64,000 bases of DNA from Sipunculus nudus (taxonomy: Eukaryota; Annelida; Sipuncula; Golfingiida; Sipunculidae). Both the position numbers and the translations under genes were made by a program. Shown piece after piece: positions 24,512-35,404 of this stretch (the stretch's first letter is position 1; each line of letters starts with the position of its first letter). The notes beneath the pieces were generated by a model that was not told the origin of the DNA, did not search any database, and was given only the letters and a program-made list of their open reading frames with translations. Location of the stretch: positions 8,499,464 to 8,563,463 of the forward strand of contig CM049320.1 in assembly GCA_026874595.1 (NCBI GenBank), read 5' to 3'.

Positions 24512-26599
24512 GGTGAGGTGATTAGTGCTCATAGGGGCAGCTAAAGGTCCGTTTAATTGGTTAGATGGTTGTATAATGTAACTCTGCAACACTCGCCTGG
24601 ACAATTATACAAAAGAGCTAAATGTGTTAAATGATAACTGCTATAAATAACATGGTGTATGCAAGAATAACAGTTTAACCAGAAAGAAAGCTGTGGAATG
24701 AAACACAATAAAGAAAAATGTAGATATTGGTCTTAAAACTGAAAAATATAGGAAATTATTTTATTTATTATTGTTTTTCAATGAAAATGTAGGGCATGTA
24801 GAAGTCAGCTGCATTTTATGCCGCTGCCAGTTTCCACATACACGCATGTACGCCCACATCAAAACTCAGCAGGGATGTTAGTTAAGCTAACAGAGAGCAC
24901 CACCTGCGCGGCTGCATCTGGTGACAAAGCATTTCTTAAGTTCTCTTTTATATCTTGTATTGGAATCAGGACATTCAGCTCTATTTTACCAACAAAGATT
25001 TAATTTAATAACAACAGGTGCATTCGTCTGATGTCTCTGACAAAACCATTGATAGACGGTAATGTATTAACTTCTGTAATACAAAAACCCACTTACATTT
25101 CTGACTTCAAAGCATTAATCGGTGCTTTATCGATGTGATTTTTATATAAATATTGCAAACTCCAACTTTAATTAAATTCTGTTTTCCAGTTAAATAATGC
25201 AAGTACTGATGAGACTACTTTCGGATTTCTTTAATTTTTGGGATCTAAATGCCATATGAAAGTTTGAAAAGGTAAACTTTATGATCATTATGCTTAACAT
25301 TTCTTCAGAATTACCAATTTTATTATTGTAAAAGCTGACTGTAATTCATCAATCAAGTTATTGCGTGTTTTAGGTTTGTCCTTTTCAATACCATTTTTTA
25401 GTAAGTTTAAATGGCAAAGGCAATCAAACACAATATGTTATACTTTAAGTATAGTTAAGTTTGGTTTCTCTTGAAACATAGTATGGAGCATCTATCTTCA
25501 TCTACCGTTCAACAATTTTATTTTAATTTTCATGTATCCATATCAAATTTTCATTTTTCTATTTATAAAAAAAAATTGCTGTTGATTAAATATGTAAGTT
25601 TCATGACTTTGCGTAGTTCACACTTCAACAATACAGCCGCTATCATTGGGAATTAAAATTAATTAAAATTGAATTTAGAGGTTTTTTTTACAGTTCACAT
25701 TCATCTCTGTCGAAGAGTTGGTTCACGAACGATTCTTCATATTCACCGCCGGTCTCCATTAAAAGTATCGTCTGAGAGTCCTATCACGTCAGCGGTGGCA
25801 GAAGTGAGTTTGGAAAACAAAAACTCAAACCGGGCCCGGATAATTTATAATCCGGTGACAAAGCGCCCCTGCGGAGGAACTGGTTTTCGGGACATATAGA
25901 TTCGTGTTTAAACACATCCATTGCCGCACCGTGACGTGAGACAAGCACTTTCCACAAGATTTACGAGCCGACAGAGACCGGGGAAACATAGATAACACAC
26001 AGAAGAGAAATTGCTGAATGGAATTCTGGGATACGTCCGTCAGCTGATATTTTACACGTCAAACATGACTGCATTGAAAGTGATTAAGAGTCTTTATGCT
26101 TAATTATCCATATCGCCATAAAAAACTTTATGAAACCCCTTTTTTATGGAAAAACACACAATGTTTAAATCTTCCTCGTGCCGATCTGTTTATATAGTGA
26201 CAGATATAAATCTGACAGGGTTGCTGCGCCCGAGACATATGGCGCCCATGAGAATGCGAACAAGTCACGTTAGTAGACAGATGGTCGCTGTATTCAGAAG
26301 CATACCGCGTGGGACCTGTTTTACACCGGCCAGGATGAAATAACAAGTTTTATACAGGAAAAAAAACGTAGGGAGTGTAATTAACGGACACAATGGAGAT
26401 GATTTGAGGATATCGGCAACTCAGGGTGGACAAAATGGCAAAGTAATCTATCTCCGAGAAATTTATCTTTTTATCGATTTTAATTTAGCGAGCATTAAAC
26501 TGTGTGCAATTTCAACAACTCCCGTGCAGTGTTTTTTTCTATACATCCATCTATTCCGACGCCATTTCAACTGGTACTTCTAAACGTTTTCACTCTGTA
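24512..26599. other. Unassigned DNA with a GC-richer island
   Basis: 24512-24610 may be 3' untranslated sequence of the LINE remnant. 25690-25960 is clearly richer in GC and CpG than its surroundings and contains 'ccggat aatttata atccgg' (an inverted repeat near 25837-25856), and a 76-codon frame of no recognised family. 26128-26346 is open on both strands. None is a supported gene; the island could be a regulatory element or exon. Confidence 0.4.
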
Positions 26600-26620
26600 T
26601 GTCTGTCTATCTGTCTATCT

Positions 26621-26664
<44 letters not shown>
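26600..26664. repeat. (CTGT/CTAT)n then (CT)n microsatellite
   Basis: A tetranucleotide run 'tctgtctatctgtctatcta' is followed by about 14 CT repeats (26637-26664). The overlapping 95-codon open frame with Ser-Leu repeats is an artefact. Confidence 0.95.
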
Positions 26665-26669
<5 letters not shown>

Positions 26670-26981
26670 TACCGCTGCAAACACAAACACACAAACGCGC
26701 AACTTTCAGGCCCTTTACATATTCTTTACATAAATATCGTGTGCAAGTTTTATGTACACATTAAGCGTTCTCAAAGCGAGCTCGACTAAGCTGATAAACT
26801 CGCTCGATTAAGTCTATTTTTTGCAGTTCAACTGAATGTTTATTTTAACAAATGTCGCGCTTGCCGACAATGTTAATCATACCCAAAATACTACATATGT
26901 CATACATTTTACATCTATATTTTAGAGAGAATGTTTAACAGTCCCATCCACTCTCCTGTCATTTAGTTCCGGTTGTTTTTT
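26665..26981. other. Unassigned DNA
   Basis: Short unique stretch between the CT microsatellite and the nested element block; no feature seen. Confidence 0.5.
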
Positions 26982-28274
26982 GCTTGCCGGAAATAGATTT
27001 CTGCAAGCATGGTCAGTTGGGTATGTTAGTTGTAGGTATGTTTGTTTCAATGTATGTTTGTCAGTACTCTACTGGCCACAATTTTGAAGCAACCAATCTG
27101 AAACTCACATGGTTGATTGAAAGTCAAAAGTCCTGGAGGAGTATTGTCTGTGGTCAACATAGGTTACAGGTCAAGGTCAAGGTTATCGAAAAACGTCGAA
27201 ATTTTTTTTTTCATCATAACTTTGTCTATATTGGTCCATTCTTTACCAACTTAGGCTCGTTTTCTTCCTCTGCGACTTCTCCATAACATGGTCTGGTCAT
27301 CTTGTCTCAACTTTGTGTCGCATTTTCAGTATGTGTCTGTCTGTCAGTTTTCGTCATATTCGCCTTCTTGGTGTCTTACATATAGCATTTTATAGGCAAC
27401 AGTTTTTTTAAAGGAAATCATTTACAACTGATACATCTTATGTTTTGCACTATTATCTCGAAATTAATTTTTCAATTTCGAAAAATAGCCGCAAGGGGAT
27501 TCTGTACTTGAAAGACAACGACATAACATTTTGAGTTATATCTCGAAAAAAAATATAAACCTGAATTACATAAATTATAGCTTATTTTCTTCCTCTGAGT
27601 TTTTTCCATAACCTGATCAAGTCATCTGGTATCAACCTTGTGTCATTTTGTCAGTATGTCTGTCCGTTGGTCAGTTGTTCTCAATGTCGCCTGCTTGCTG
27701 GTTCATCTGCCTTACATACAGCATTCTACAGGCCACAGTTTTGCAGGAATCCTTTTAACACTGGTACATCTTTTGCCATACACCAATTCTCGAAGGTAAT
27801 TTTTCATTTTTTGATTTTGCTGCTAGGGGCGCTGCAATCAAACCTCTTAAACATATCTCTAAAACCTAATTACATTAACTTTAGCTTATTTTCTTCCTCT
27901 GGGTCTTCTTCATGACTTAGTCAAGTCAGCTGGTCTCAGCTTTGTGACACCTTATAAGTATGTCTGTCACTTCAAAACACTTCAAAATATTTTTTGCCTC
28001 ATAACTTTGTCAGCTCAGGTCCTAAAATTTGGCTCATTTTTAGCGAACCTATGAGTTTATGCGGTTTATGAGTTGGTGCGGCATCGTCCGTCGTCCGTCG
28101 TCTGTTCTGCTATCCCATACTATCTCGAAAACGGCAGGAACTGGCATCACCAAACTTTATGCAAAAAAATCAGTCATCTAAAAATAGTCTATCGGATTTT
28201 GCTTATTGTTTGGCAATGTTTATTTACTTAGATTTCATAGGACACTACATGCTAGATTGCATCACGTATAATAA

Positions 28275-28830
28275 TTGCAGATCAAGCTTATATAACGGAA
28301 TGAAAAAAGATACTATCTGAAGGAAAATTACAGGCTGACCTATTCAATAACCATGGACCGAGAAAAAAAACTGAACGAAAACTTATATTTAACGCATTAT
28401 TGTATGGTGATAATTTCCCAACTAATGCAATTAGAGATAGAGTATCAATATTAATCCAGAGGTATATACTGAACACGAAGAGATTTTAGACGAAATGCTT
28501 AGTGATCAATCAGTCTATCAAAGATTATGTTCAATACAAGTTGTTTATATTTCCCTCCTTTTGTCTTCAGTGTGTTTTGTGAAACATATCGCATTTATAA
28601 CTGATACTTTCTGTATTATGTTAATGGCCAGTTTTTTTTAAATGCTTGTTTTACTGTGATTATTGTTTTGATTATTGTGTGTTGTATATGTTTTGTATTT
28701 ATTATAATTTATTTATTTAAATGCATCTTTTTTGCGGACAGGAGAACATGTTTCATATGCCATAATGGCTACTTTGTAATCCTGTTAAAATAAATATGTT
28801 TAAAATAAATTAAATAATTAAAGATTTAAC
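28275..28830 (+). mobile_element. 5'-truncated LINE 3' end nested in the family C-like element
   Basis: A frame from 28304 to the TAG at 28487 reads 'ILSEGKLQADLFNNHGP' and then 'ERKLIFNALLYGDNFPTNAI' and 'IQRYILNTKRF'. The pattern LLYG..........I..YI..TxRF at the very C-terminus, followed by a T-rich 3' region and the A/T-rich tail 'taaaataaatatgtttaaaa', is typical of animal LINE 3' ends. It splits a family C-like unit: 'tttacttagatttcatagg' stands before it, and the homologous intact unit at 29200-29310 shows only about 100 bp where this copy has several hundred. 'aataattgcagat' (28270 region) and 'aataattaaagat' (28814 region) might be the target duplication. Confidence 0.6.
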
Positions 28831-29989
28831 AGAAATAATCCCTGAAACAATCTTTCTCAGGTTTGTTCGAATGGTTTCAGTTCAGTGAATTTTGGCCGAG
28901 TAACATGAAGCGGAACTTAGTCATTTTGCCAAAAAAGGATACTAAAATTACATTGTCAGAAACTTCTGGATCTATCATCACCAAATTTCTTGCAAATGTT
29001 GGTCACATGAGTCATATTTGAAATTAGGGTATTGGTGGCGCCACTTGCATCGACCTTTTCTATACTGAGGTCATCAGTCATCAGTAAATTAATCCATAAT
29101 TCTCAGGATAAAGGTAGCTAGCATCCCCAAATTTTATGCAAAAATTTGTCACATATCAAATGAAGTGGAAATGATTTTTTTTTGCGCCACCTGCATTTAC
29201 TTACATTTCATAGGGAAAGAGCTCAGAAACCTTTGAAAATCTGATTCTCTGAAATCATTCAGCCAAATGGTTCAATATTTCACAGAAATGGTGCCAGAGA
29301 CCAGCTCTCTATCAAGTTTGCTCAAATGGTTTTGCTTTAATGAATTTTGGCCGAGATACAGGAATTTGAAATAAATCATTTTGCAAGTAAGCATACTAAC
29401 AGAATCTCAGAAACATTTGGAGCTAGGATCAGTAAATTTTGTGCGTAAATGTTGGTCACGTGAACCATATTTGAAATTGCAGTTTTTGTGACGCCACCTA
29501 CATCGACCTGTTTTTTTACGGTCAGAAACCTTGTACTTTAAGGCGCTTTCAGCTTTAAAATGTTTAATGATGAAACTGTCAAGCTGAATGATTTATTTTT
29601 TTTACAAGATTATTCTAGGATAAAGTATTTTTAATTGTATAAGAAAATGTTTGGTTTATGGATTGTTGGTAGATTCATAGAAAGCCTAAGTTGGTCTTGA
29701 GGTTATAGTAAGCCTATTTCAAATAGAGGGCTGCAATAGTCTCTTTATGCAAAACTGTTGTTTCTATTTATGTAACATTGCGCAAAAATGACTCTTACGT
29801 GGCCTTTAGTCAAGTATACTTAAATAATTTTTGGCACAATTATTAGACCTTTAAAATTAAAAGGACTGCATTTTTTATTATTCTAAACAATTTAATAAAA
29901 ATATCTTATAAATGAATCAGCTTAAAAAAAGCATTTTAGCCAAAGTCTTTCAGTATATGTAAACAGATTTACCAACAAGCCAAGACTGT

Positions 29990-30420
29990 GTCTGTACCTT
30001 TAAATAGTTTAGCCGACTGCCAACTATTTCAGATTTGGCAACATGCCAAAGGTCAGCCTGGATCTATTTATAGCTTTGGCAGACTGCTTACTGTATCAGC
30101 TTAAGCAACAGGTCAAGAGTTCACTCAGTGCAGTCAGGTATAGGTCAAGAGTTCAGTCAGTGCAGTAGCTGCATTCTATTTACAGCTTGTGTAGACTGCC
30201 CACTGCATCAGATTTGGCACCAAAGTTCAGCCTGGATCTATTTATAGCTTCGGCAGACTGCTAACGTGTCACATTATGCAACAGGTCAAAAGTTCACTCA
30301 GTGAAGCCAGGTACCGGTCATAAGTTTACTCAGTCTAGCCAGGTGCAGGTTAAGAGTTCACTCAGTGCAGTAGCTTGAACCAGCAATTTGTTACAGTTCA
30401 CTCGGGGCAACTGCCTTTTC
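29990..30420. repeat. Degenerate tandem words 'agttcactcagtgcag'
   Basis: 'gttcactcagtgcag' or close variants recur at least five times (30119, 30144, 30294, 30326, 30356 regions), together with two copies of a longer block containing 'cagcctggatctatttatag' and 'ggcagactgc' (30055 and 30230 regions, about 175 bp apart). It lies inside the family C-like insertion and looks like internally amplified element sequence. Confidence 0.75.
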
Positions 30421-31264
30421 ACCTAAGCCTGGTCAGCCCAGTGCATCAAACTCAAGGTACGTTTGATGTATTGGCCTAATAATTTGACCTGTCTTTGCGT
30501 CTTTGATGGCTTTCTCATTCACAAGGCAGGTGTCGCCACACACAATGACTATTGCAGAGTGTATTTGCCTGCTTATTTCTACCGCGGAATTTGATATATC
30601 AGCCTGAAATTGGGTATATTTATACATCTCGGATAGCTTTGTCGTATACAAGATTGGTGGTGCCAGCTACAAACATTTTTGTGTTGTGTGCACCCATGCC
30701 AGAATTTTGTGTTACTGTTCTTGTTCTTAAGGTTTAGTGTTTGTATTATTTATATGTATGTTACAATTGTACTTGTAAAGTAATGGTCCAGCACTGAAGC
30801 ATTTTATCTGGTGTATATCCAATTGAACAGGTTCGCATTAGGCCTAGAAGCCTCGTTTCATCTTTGCCTGCTGCATAATTTAGTCTAGTCAGCTGGTCTC
30901 AGCTTTGTGTCACTTTGTCAGTATGTGTGTCTGTTTGTCAGTTGTCCTCTTGTAACAGTTGTCCTGTAACTTTTACTTATAGTATATATCGGAACGATTT
31001 CTTGAAGCTGAATGTGTATTTTTAAATAGGTCAAAGTTCAAGGTCAAGGTCATGAAAACACTTTAAAATGTTATTTTCCTCATAACTTTGTCAATTTAGA
31101 GCTATCATCACAAACATTGGCTCATTTTCTTCCTGTTGTCTTCTTTAGAGATTTTAAGTTGTCTGTCTTCCAAAGTCTTCCACATAAACTGTACCTCTCT
31201 TTTGGACACACTGCCCTCATTGACCTTGACATTGTTATTCCTGTTTGTTTATATTCCGGCAAGC

Positions 31265-32860
31265 GCGTGACCTCTGGTCGTCCTGTTTTTATAATTTAAT
31301 AAGAATTTAATCAGTAACATAGCTGACGGATGCACTGGAAACAAAATATACCTACAATTAAGTAAGATTGATAAATTTATGCTAATTAAGTTTCAAAATA
31401 CATTTTTAACATTTTATACTATGAAAATGATACACTACAACATATACTCTTCATTATTGCCTTATTTTATTCACCAATGGTAGCAATGATATTATATATT
31501 AAAATCGCTCTATGCATGAAGTTGATAATCGAATGGCTTCTTAGTTTAAGCATTTTTTATTCTTGGAAAACATATCATGGATACATACTGAGTGGCTAAT
31601 TGTGGTTTATAATATAATTTTAACAATAGGAGAAATGCAAATCCCCTGGGAGCTGATGAGTGGACATAAACGAGAATCATCCACCAGACAAGCTCAGAAG
31701 TTAAGTAGAATAATCCTGTGTCGGTGACATGATTCTAATCAGAAGTGATAGGACATGATTCAGGTCTGTATAGGAGACTCCCCTTGGGGCGACGGCCAAT
31801 CAGTGTCGTGCCTTATGGACGCGGTACGCACAGACTGGTCAGGAAACATTAAACAGGTTCAATAGTTCCTGTGGTCATCTGATTATCCTTGTCGGAACTG
31901 TTTTGTTTTTACTTGAGTGCTGTAAACCTGAAGTCATTAAATCCAGTGCAGAAATGCCAAATGATCAAATGATCATGATATCAAGTTCAAACAAATATCC
32001 CCACTCTAATGGGCCTTCAAAGACAAAGGCATGCCTGTGCATGCTAATTTTGACTGTGATTTGCACATTCAGAAATCGATATATGCGAGCAAAGTTTCTT
32101 AAGAGGGACCTTGTTAAGAAAGTATACTGCAACATGTGGCTCGACAAAGTGTCTAGGTTGACTGTTTTTTTTCGGATCAACAATACAATCAACATACGTA
32201 GGTTACGGTAAAGGAAGTCTGTCACGCGTGAAAGGAAAATATAACAGAAATTTAGAATAATGTAAAACCATATACATATTAATATACTTAACGGGTAAGC
32301 GCTGTATGAAACAGAACTCATACGTTGCGTTTCATTTAGGATATCCAGTGATTTTCTATGTAGAGGACCATAGAAAACACAAGGAACGCACTTCGTGTAA
32401 GAGCAGCCACAATTCAGAGGAAATCATAGCGTAGGTACTCGAATAAAATCGTACAAAATCGCACGATATGGTTAGAAACATGTAGAGTATCAGATAACAT
32501 CGTATATAAGGAGTTGTTGCAGACAGTGGTAGAGAGTTACATATAATCATCAACTGTATATATCGTAAACAAAATACTTCGGTCGCAAACAACAGCAGGG
32601 AGTGCCTGCGTGAGGGGGTCGTCATACATCACGAATTCTTGTTGAAGATTGTCTCAGCAAATAATCGTAACACGTCGTCGCAGTTTTATGATGATTTTGT
32701 CTACTGTCCGTACTTGTTTTTATATACAATGCCATACTTAACCCTTTCTTGTGATGCTACTGTGAGTGTTTCATCGTCTTTTATTGATGTTATATTTGGC
32801 AGGTAACGAAGTTGAATTTAACTAAACAAACTGAGCATCGCTCCTTTGCGAAAAGAACTC
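31265..32860. other. Unassigned DNA
   Basis: No gene supported. Open frames at 31903-32211 (plus) and 31965-32321 (minus) overlap each other and match nothing I know. 32575-32630 ('cggtcgcaaacaacagcag') resembles 34158-34205 ('cggtcgcaaacaaccgcag'), suggesting a diverged repeat pair of unknown type. Confidence 0.45.
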
Positions 32861-33680
32861 GAAACCTAGAAATGATGATTTATAGTAAGCTAAAAAAGAA
32901 AGATCAAGATTTGAATCAGCGATTAACTTTGTTGCTGTAACCGAACCCATATTTAAATTACATCTTTGGTCAATATCCGCAACGCATATATGACACCAAG
33001 TACCTTGGAATTAAGGTCTTGTGATGATGCTTTACAGCTGGATGAAAAAAAAACAAGACTTACATCAACTGTTTACTTTGTAATTTAGCCGAATCTATAT
33101 TTAAATTACAGCTTTGATCAATATCCGCAACGCATATATGACGCCAAGTACCTGGGAATTAAGGACTTGGGATAATGCATTACAGCTGGCTAAAAAAAAC
33201 AAGTACAACAAGTACCTGGGAATTAAGGGTTTTGGATAATGCGTTACAGCTGGCTGAAAAAAAACAAGACTAACATCAACGGTCAGCTTTGTAACAGCTT
33301 TGATCAATATCGGCAACACATATATGACACCAAGTACCTGGGAATTAAGGCCTTGGGATATGCTTTACAGCTGGCTGAAAAAAAAACAAGACTAACATCA
33401 ACGGTCAGCTTGTAACAGCTTTGATCAATATCGGCAACGTATATATGACACCAAGTACCTGGGAATTAAGGACTTGGGATAATGCTTTACAGCTGGATTA
33501 AAAAAACAAGACTTACATCAACGGTCAGCTTTGTAACAGCTTTGATCAATATCAGCAACGCATATTTGACACCAGTTACCTGGGAATTAAGGGCTTAGGA
33601 TAATGCTTTACAGCTGGAACGGTAAACTTTGTTCGACGATAACCAAGTCGTTTGTTCAATATCAGCAGCGGGTATATGAA
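32861..33680 (+). repeat. Family E: ~121-bp tandem repeat
   Basis: 'tacctgggaattaagg' or variants occur at 33001, 33149, 33213, 33335, 33456 and 33577; spacings are 148, 64 (an internal deletion), 122, 121 and 121 bp. Each full unit contains 'gatcaatatccgcaacg', 'atatatgacaccaagtacct', 'ttacagctgg' and a short A run before 'caagact'. The leading segment (32861-32990, 'atgatttatagtaagct', 'atcagcgattaactttg') and one unit recur at 39235-39480. No coding capacity. Confidence 0.9.
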
Positions 33681-34436
33681 GTCAAGTTCTAATATACTGT
33701 GGATTCATAAAATCCCGTGGTCTGAAGATATCAATCTGATATCAATGTGTACTTACCAACAAAGTGTTGGAAGCTTCTTGGTTCTATGTATAACAGGATA
33801 CGCAGTATTTCTTACTTTACATGTTATAAAGTTTATATCGGAGAAGGCTCCCATGTATGAGTGTAAACATTAGAAATCTTGTTATTAAATTATTTTCATG
33901 TATATAAACACTAAATATACCCTAAATTTTAATTTGAAAAATATCTTTCTGCTAGACTTCGGTGTATTAAATGAGGCCCATTCTTACAAGGACATTTCAC
34001 AAAAAATCCTGACCATGAACATGCACTGCATGCCAGTGCATGTTCTGTCTACTAGTGGTTACATGGTTACATATACCCTCTGATAAGAAATTGTATATTA
34101 GAGTATCTAATTACAGCGTAACCTCGGTCAATCCTACCTATTGTAAGTCAAAACACGTCGGTCGCAAACAACCGCAGAGTGTGCAGTTGTGGCGAGATAG
34201 ACGTACGTCACGATTTCCTGCGATTTGGGTTGTCGAAACATATAACAGAAAATCATAGCACATCGAAGCGTAGAAAATCGTATATAAAGTCTCACCGTGT
34301 GGGGCCTGCATTATATAAGTAGTAACATATCTTAATTCTATACACCGTATGGTGATAACGCTATATCTTTATATGTTGTAATATAACTGTCGTCATTCTC
34401 GAAAAATGCAGAACGGCCTAATAGTATAGTCGCCCA
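33681..34436. other. Unassigned DNA between families E and F
   Basis: No feature beyond the diverged 34158-34205 similarity to 32575-32630. Short open frames only. Confidence 0.45.
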
Positions 34437-34830
34437 TGTTGCAAAATTACAATCCCGTAGGAATTGAATGCCCAAATTGAGATAGCACTTGCTTTCACTT
34501 CATTTAGGTGTAAGCTGATGGAAAATGTTAGGTAACAAATTTTATCAACCCTCTGACCCCCTTTAAAAATCCAAGATGGTCGCCATCATATAAAAAAGCC
34601 TAGATAATGCTTTTATATTATAACTATCGCATCAAAATGAATAATATTGGATCGATTTATAAGATATTGAATGTGTACTAGTAATACCAACTACTCCAGG
34701 AGCTGTTAAAAGGTTAGGGAGGGTATTCAAGGTCAAAGTCAAACTTATTGACCAACCTTCTATCTTAAGAATAACATTAGACATCTTGGGTACTACGCTG
34801 TCATATATTATGTAATATGGTTTCAAATAG
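34437..34830 (-). mobile_element. Family F dispersed repeat, copy 1 (reverse)
   Basis: Its reverse complement matches 38130-38870. Shared landmarks in forward order: 'accatattacataa', 'tatgacag', 'cccaagat', 'tttgactttgaccttg', 'gcgatagtta', 'gcgaccatcttggatttt', 'aatttgttacctaacatttt', 'aatttgggcat' and 'aattcctacgg'. The word 'ccatcttggatttt' is common in invertebrate dispersed repeats. Ends are not sharply defined and no coding sequence is present. Confidence 0.75.
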
Positions 34831-34940
34831 TTAAAGTTTGAAAAATTGTCTTAATAATTGTCATGGCAGAATATTATACCATAGGGATGATATTAAAATG
34901 CATTACACTAAGATACTGTCATATATTTTTCAAACGGACC

Positions 34941-35404
34941 TTAAAGGTGCCCATTCACCTACCTTTTTGAAAATAATTGTGATTTCTTGCTTCTCTGTGT
35001 ATATATATTAATGATCTAAAGGTAATTCTGGTTTTGGAATGTTCTTATAACACCTCTGTGAAGAATGTATTAACTTGTTCATCAACAACATGTTTGTAAA
35101 CACAGCAATGTAGACAAAAGGGGGGGAAAATGTTACCTAACATGATGTGGCATATATGCGAAGGCAGAAAGGTTATTTGTTGCAAAACGCCATTTGCAAA
35201 ACTCTCGCCTACCTGACTTGCTGTCCGCTGCATTGTTGAATTCTTTTTATTTTGGCGCCCCCCCCCCCCCCCACATATCATACACATCAAACAAGCAGCC
35301 TATGTGCGTGATATCAACGTTTTCTGGCCTCTTTTGTATAAAATCTCAAAGGGATTACCTTTAGTTTATAAAGGTCAGATAGGTGATTTAATTGGCCCCT
35401 TTAA
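34941..35404 (+). mobile_element. TTAA-flanked MITE, copy 2 (best boundaries)
   Basis: TTAA at 34941-34944 and at 35401-35404. The left end inside the TTAA is 'aggtgcccattcacctacc' and the right end is 'ggtcagataggtgatttaat' then 'tggcccct', whose reverse complement starts 'aggggccaatt', giving imperfect terminal inverted repeats. Internal landmarks: 'gtgatttcttgcttctctgt', 'tgttcttataacacctctgt', 'tcatcaacaacatgttt', 'gcaaaacgccatttgcaaa', 'cgttttctggcct' and 'gggattacctttagtttata'. It carries a 15-base C tract (35258-35272) absent from copy 3. No protein encoded. Confidence 0.9.

Larger units (their letters stand above)
28039..30856 (+). mobile_element. Family C-like element inserted in family D
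   Basis: Begins 'tagcgaacctatgagtttat', with 'gtgcggcatcgtccgtcgtc' right after, the same (GTCC)n-type start as the element at 18636, and ends near 'aggcctagaagcctcgttt' (30838-30856). It interrupts a family D unit: the broken word 'ggctcatttt' on the left continues as 'catctttgcctgctgc' on the right, matching intact units. Internal ~455-bp related blocks start near 28852 and 29307 (both contain 'gaattttggccgag', then 'aaatgttggtcac' and a degenerate 'gtggcgccacctgcatcgac'). 30600-30670 matches the 'cctgaaattg...ggtggc' unit of the 18636 element. Non-coding apart from the LINE fragment within it. Confidence 0.65.
26982..31264 (+). mobile_element. Family D inverted-repeat element, outer layer of a nest
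   Basis: Left end 26982-26995 'gcttgccggaaata' and right end 31252-31264 'tattccggcaagc' are inverted repeats differing by one base. The interior is a tandem series of ~300-330-bp units. Markers: 'ttttcttcctctg' at about 27258, 27587 and 27889; 'ggtctcagctttgtg' and variants; 'ttgtcagtatgtctgtc'; 'ggtcaaggtca'; 'cataactttgtc'. The fourth unit is cut at about 28038, within 'ggctcatttt', and resumes at about 30857, so about 2.8 kb is an insertion. A similar terminal-repeat element with central tandem units is seen in bivalve non-autonomous elements; the superfamily is not determinable. No flanking target duplication is evident. Confidence 0.65.

Noticed and set aside
24236-24604. Three minus-strand open frames of 65-122 codons
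   Set aside because: They are antisense shadows of the plus-strand LINE remnant.
26502-26789. 95-codon frame with Ser-Leu repeats
   Set aside because: Produced by the (CT)n microsatellite.
28288-28476. 62-codon minus-strand frame
   Set aside because: Antisense to the LINE C-terminus read on the plus strand, which has recognisable motifs.
33106-33560. 'acagctttgat' in the tandem units as a miR-2-like sequence
   Set aside because: Only a partial word match, repeated because the unit is tandem, and no precursor hairpin with the mature sequence is visible.
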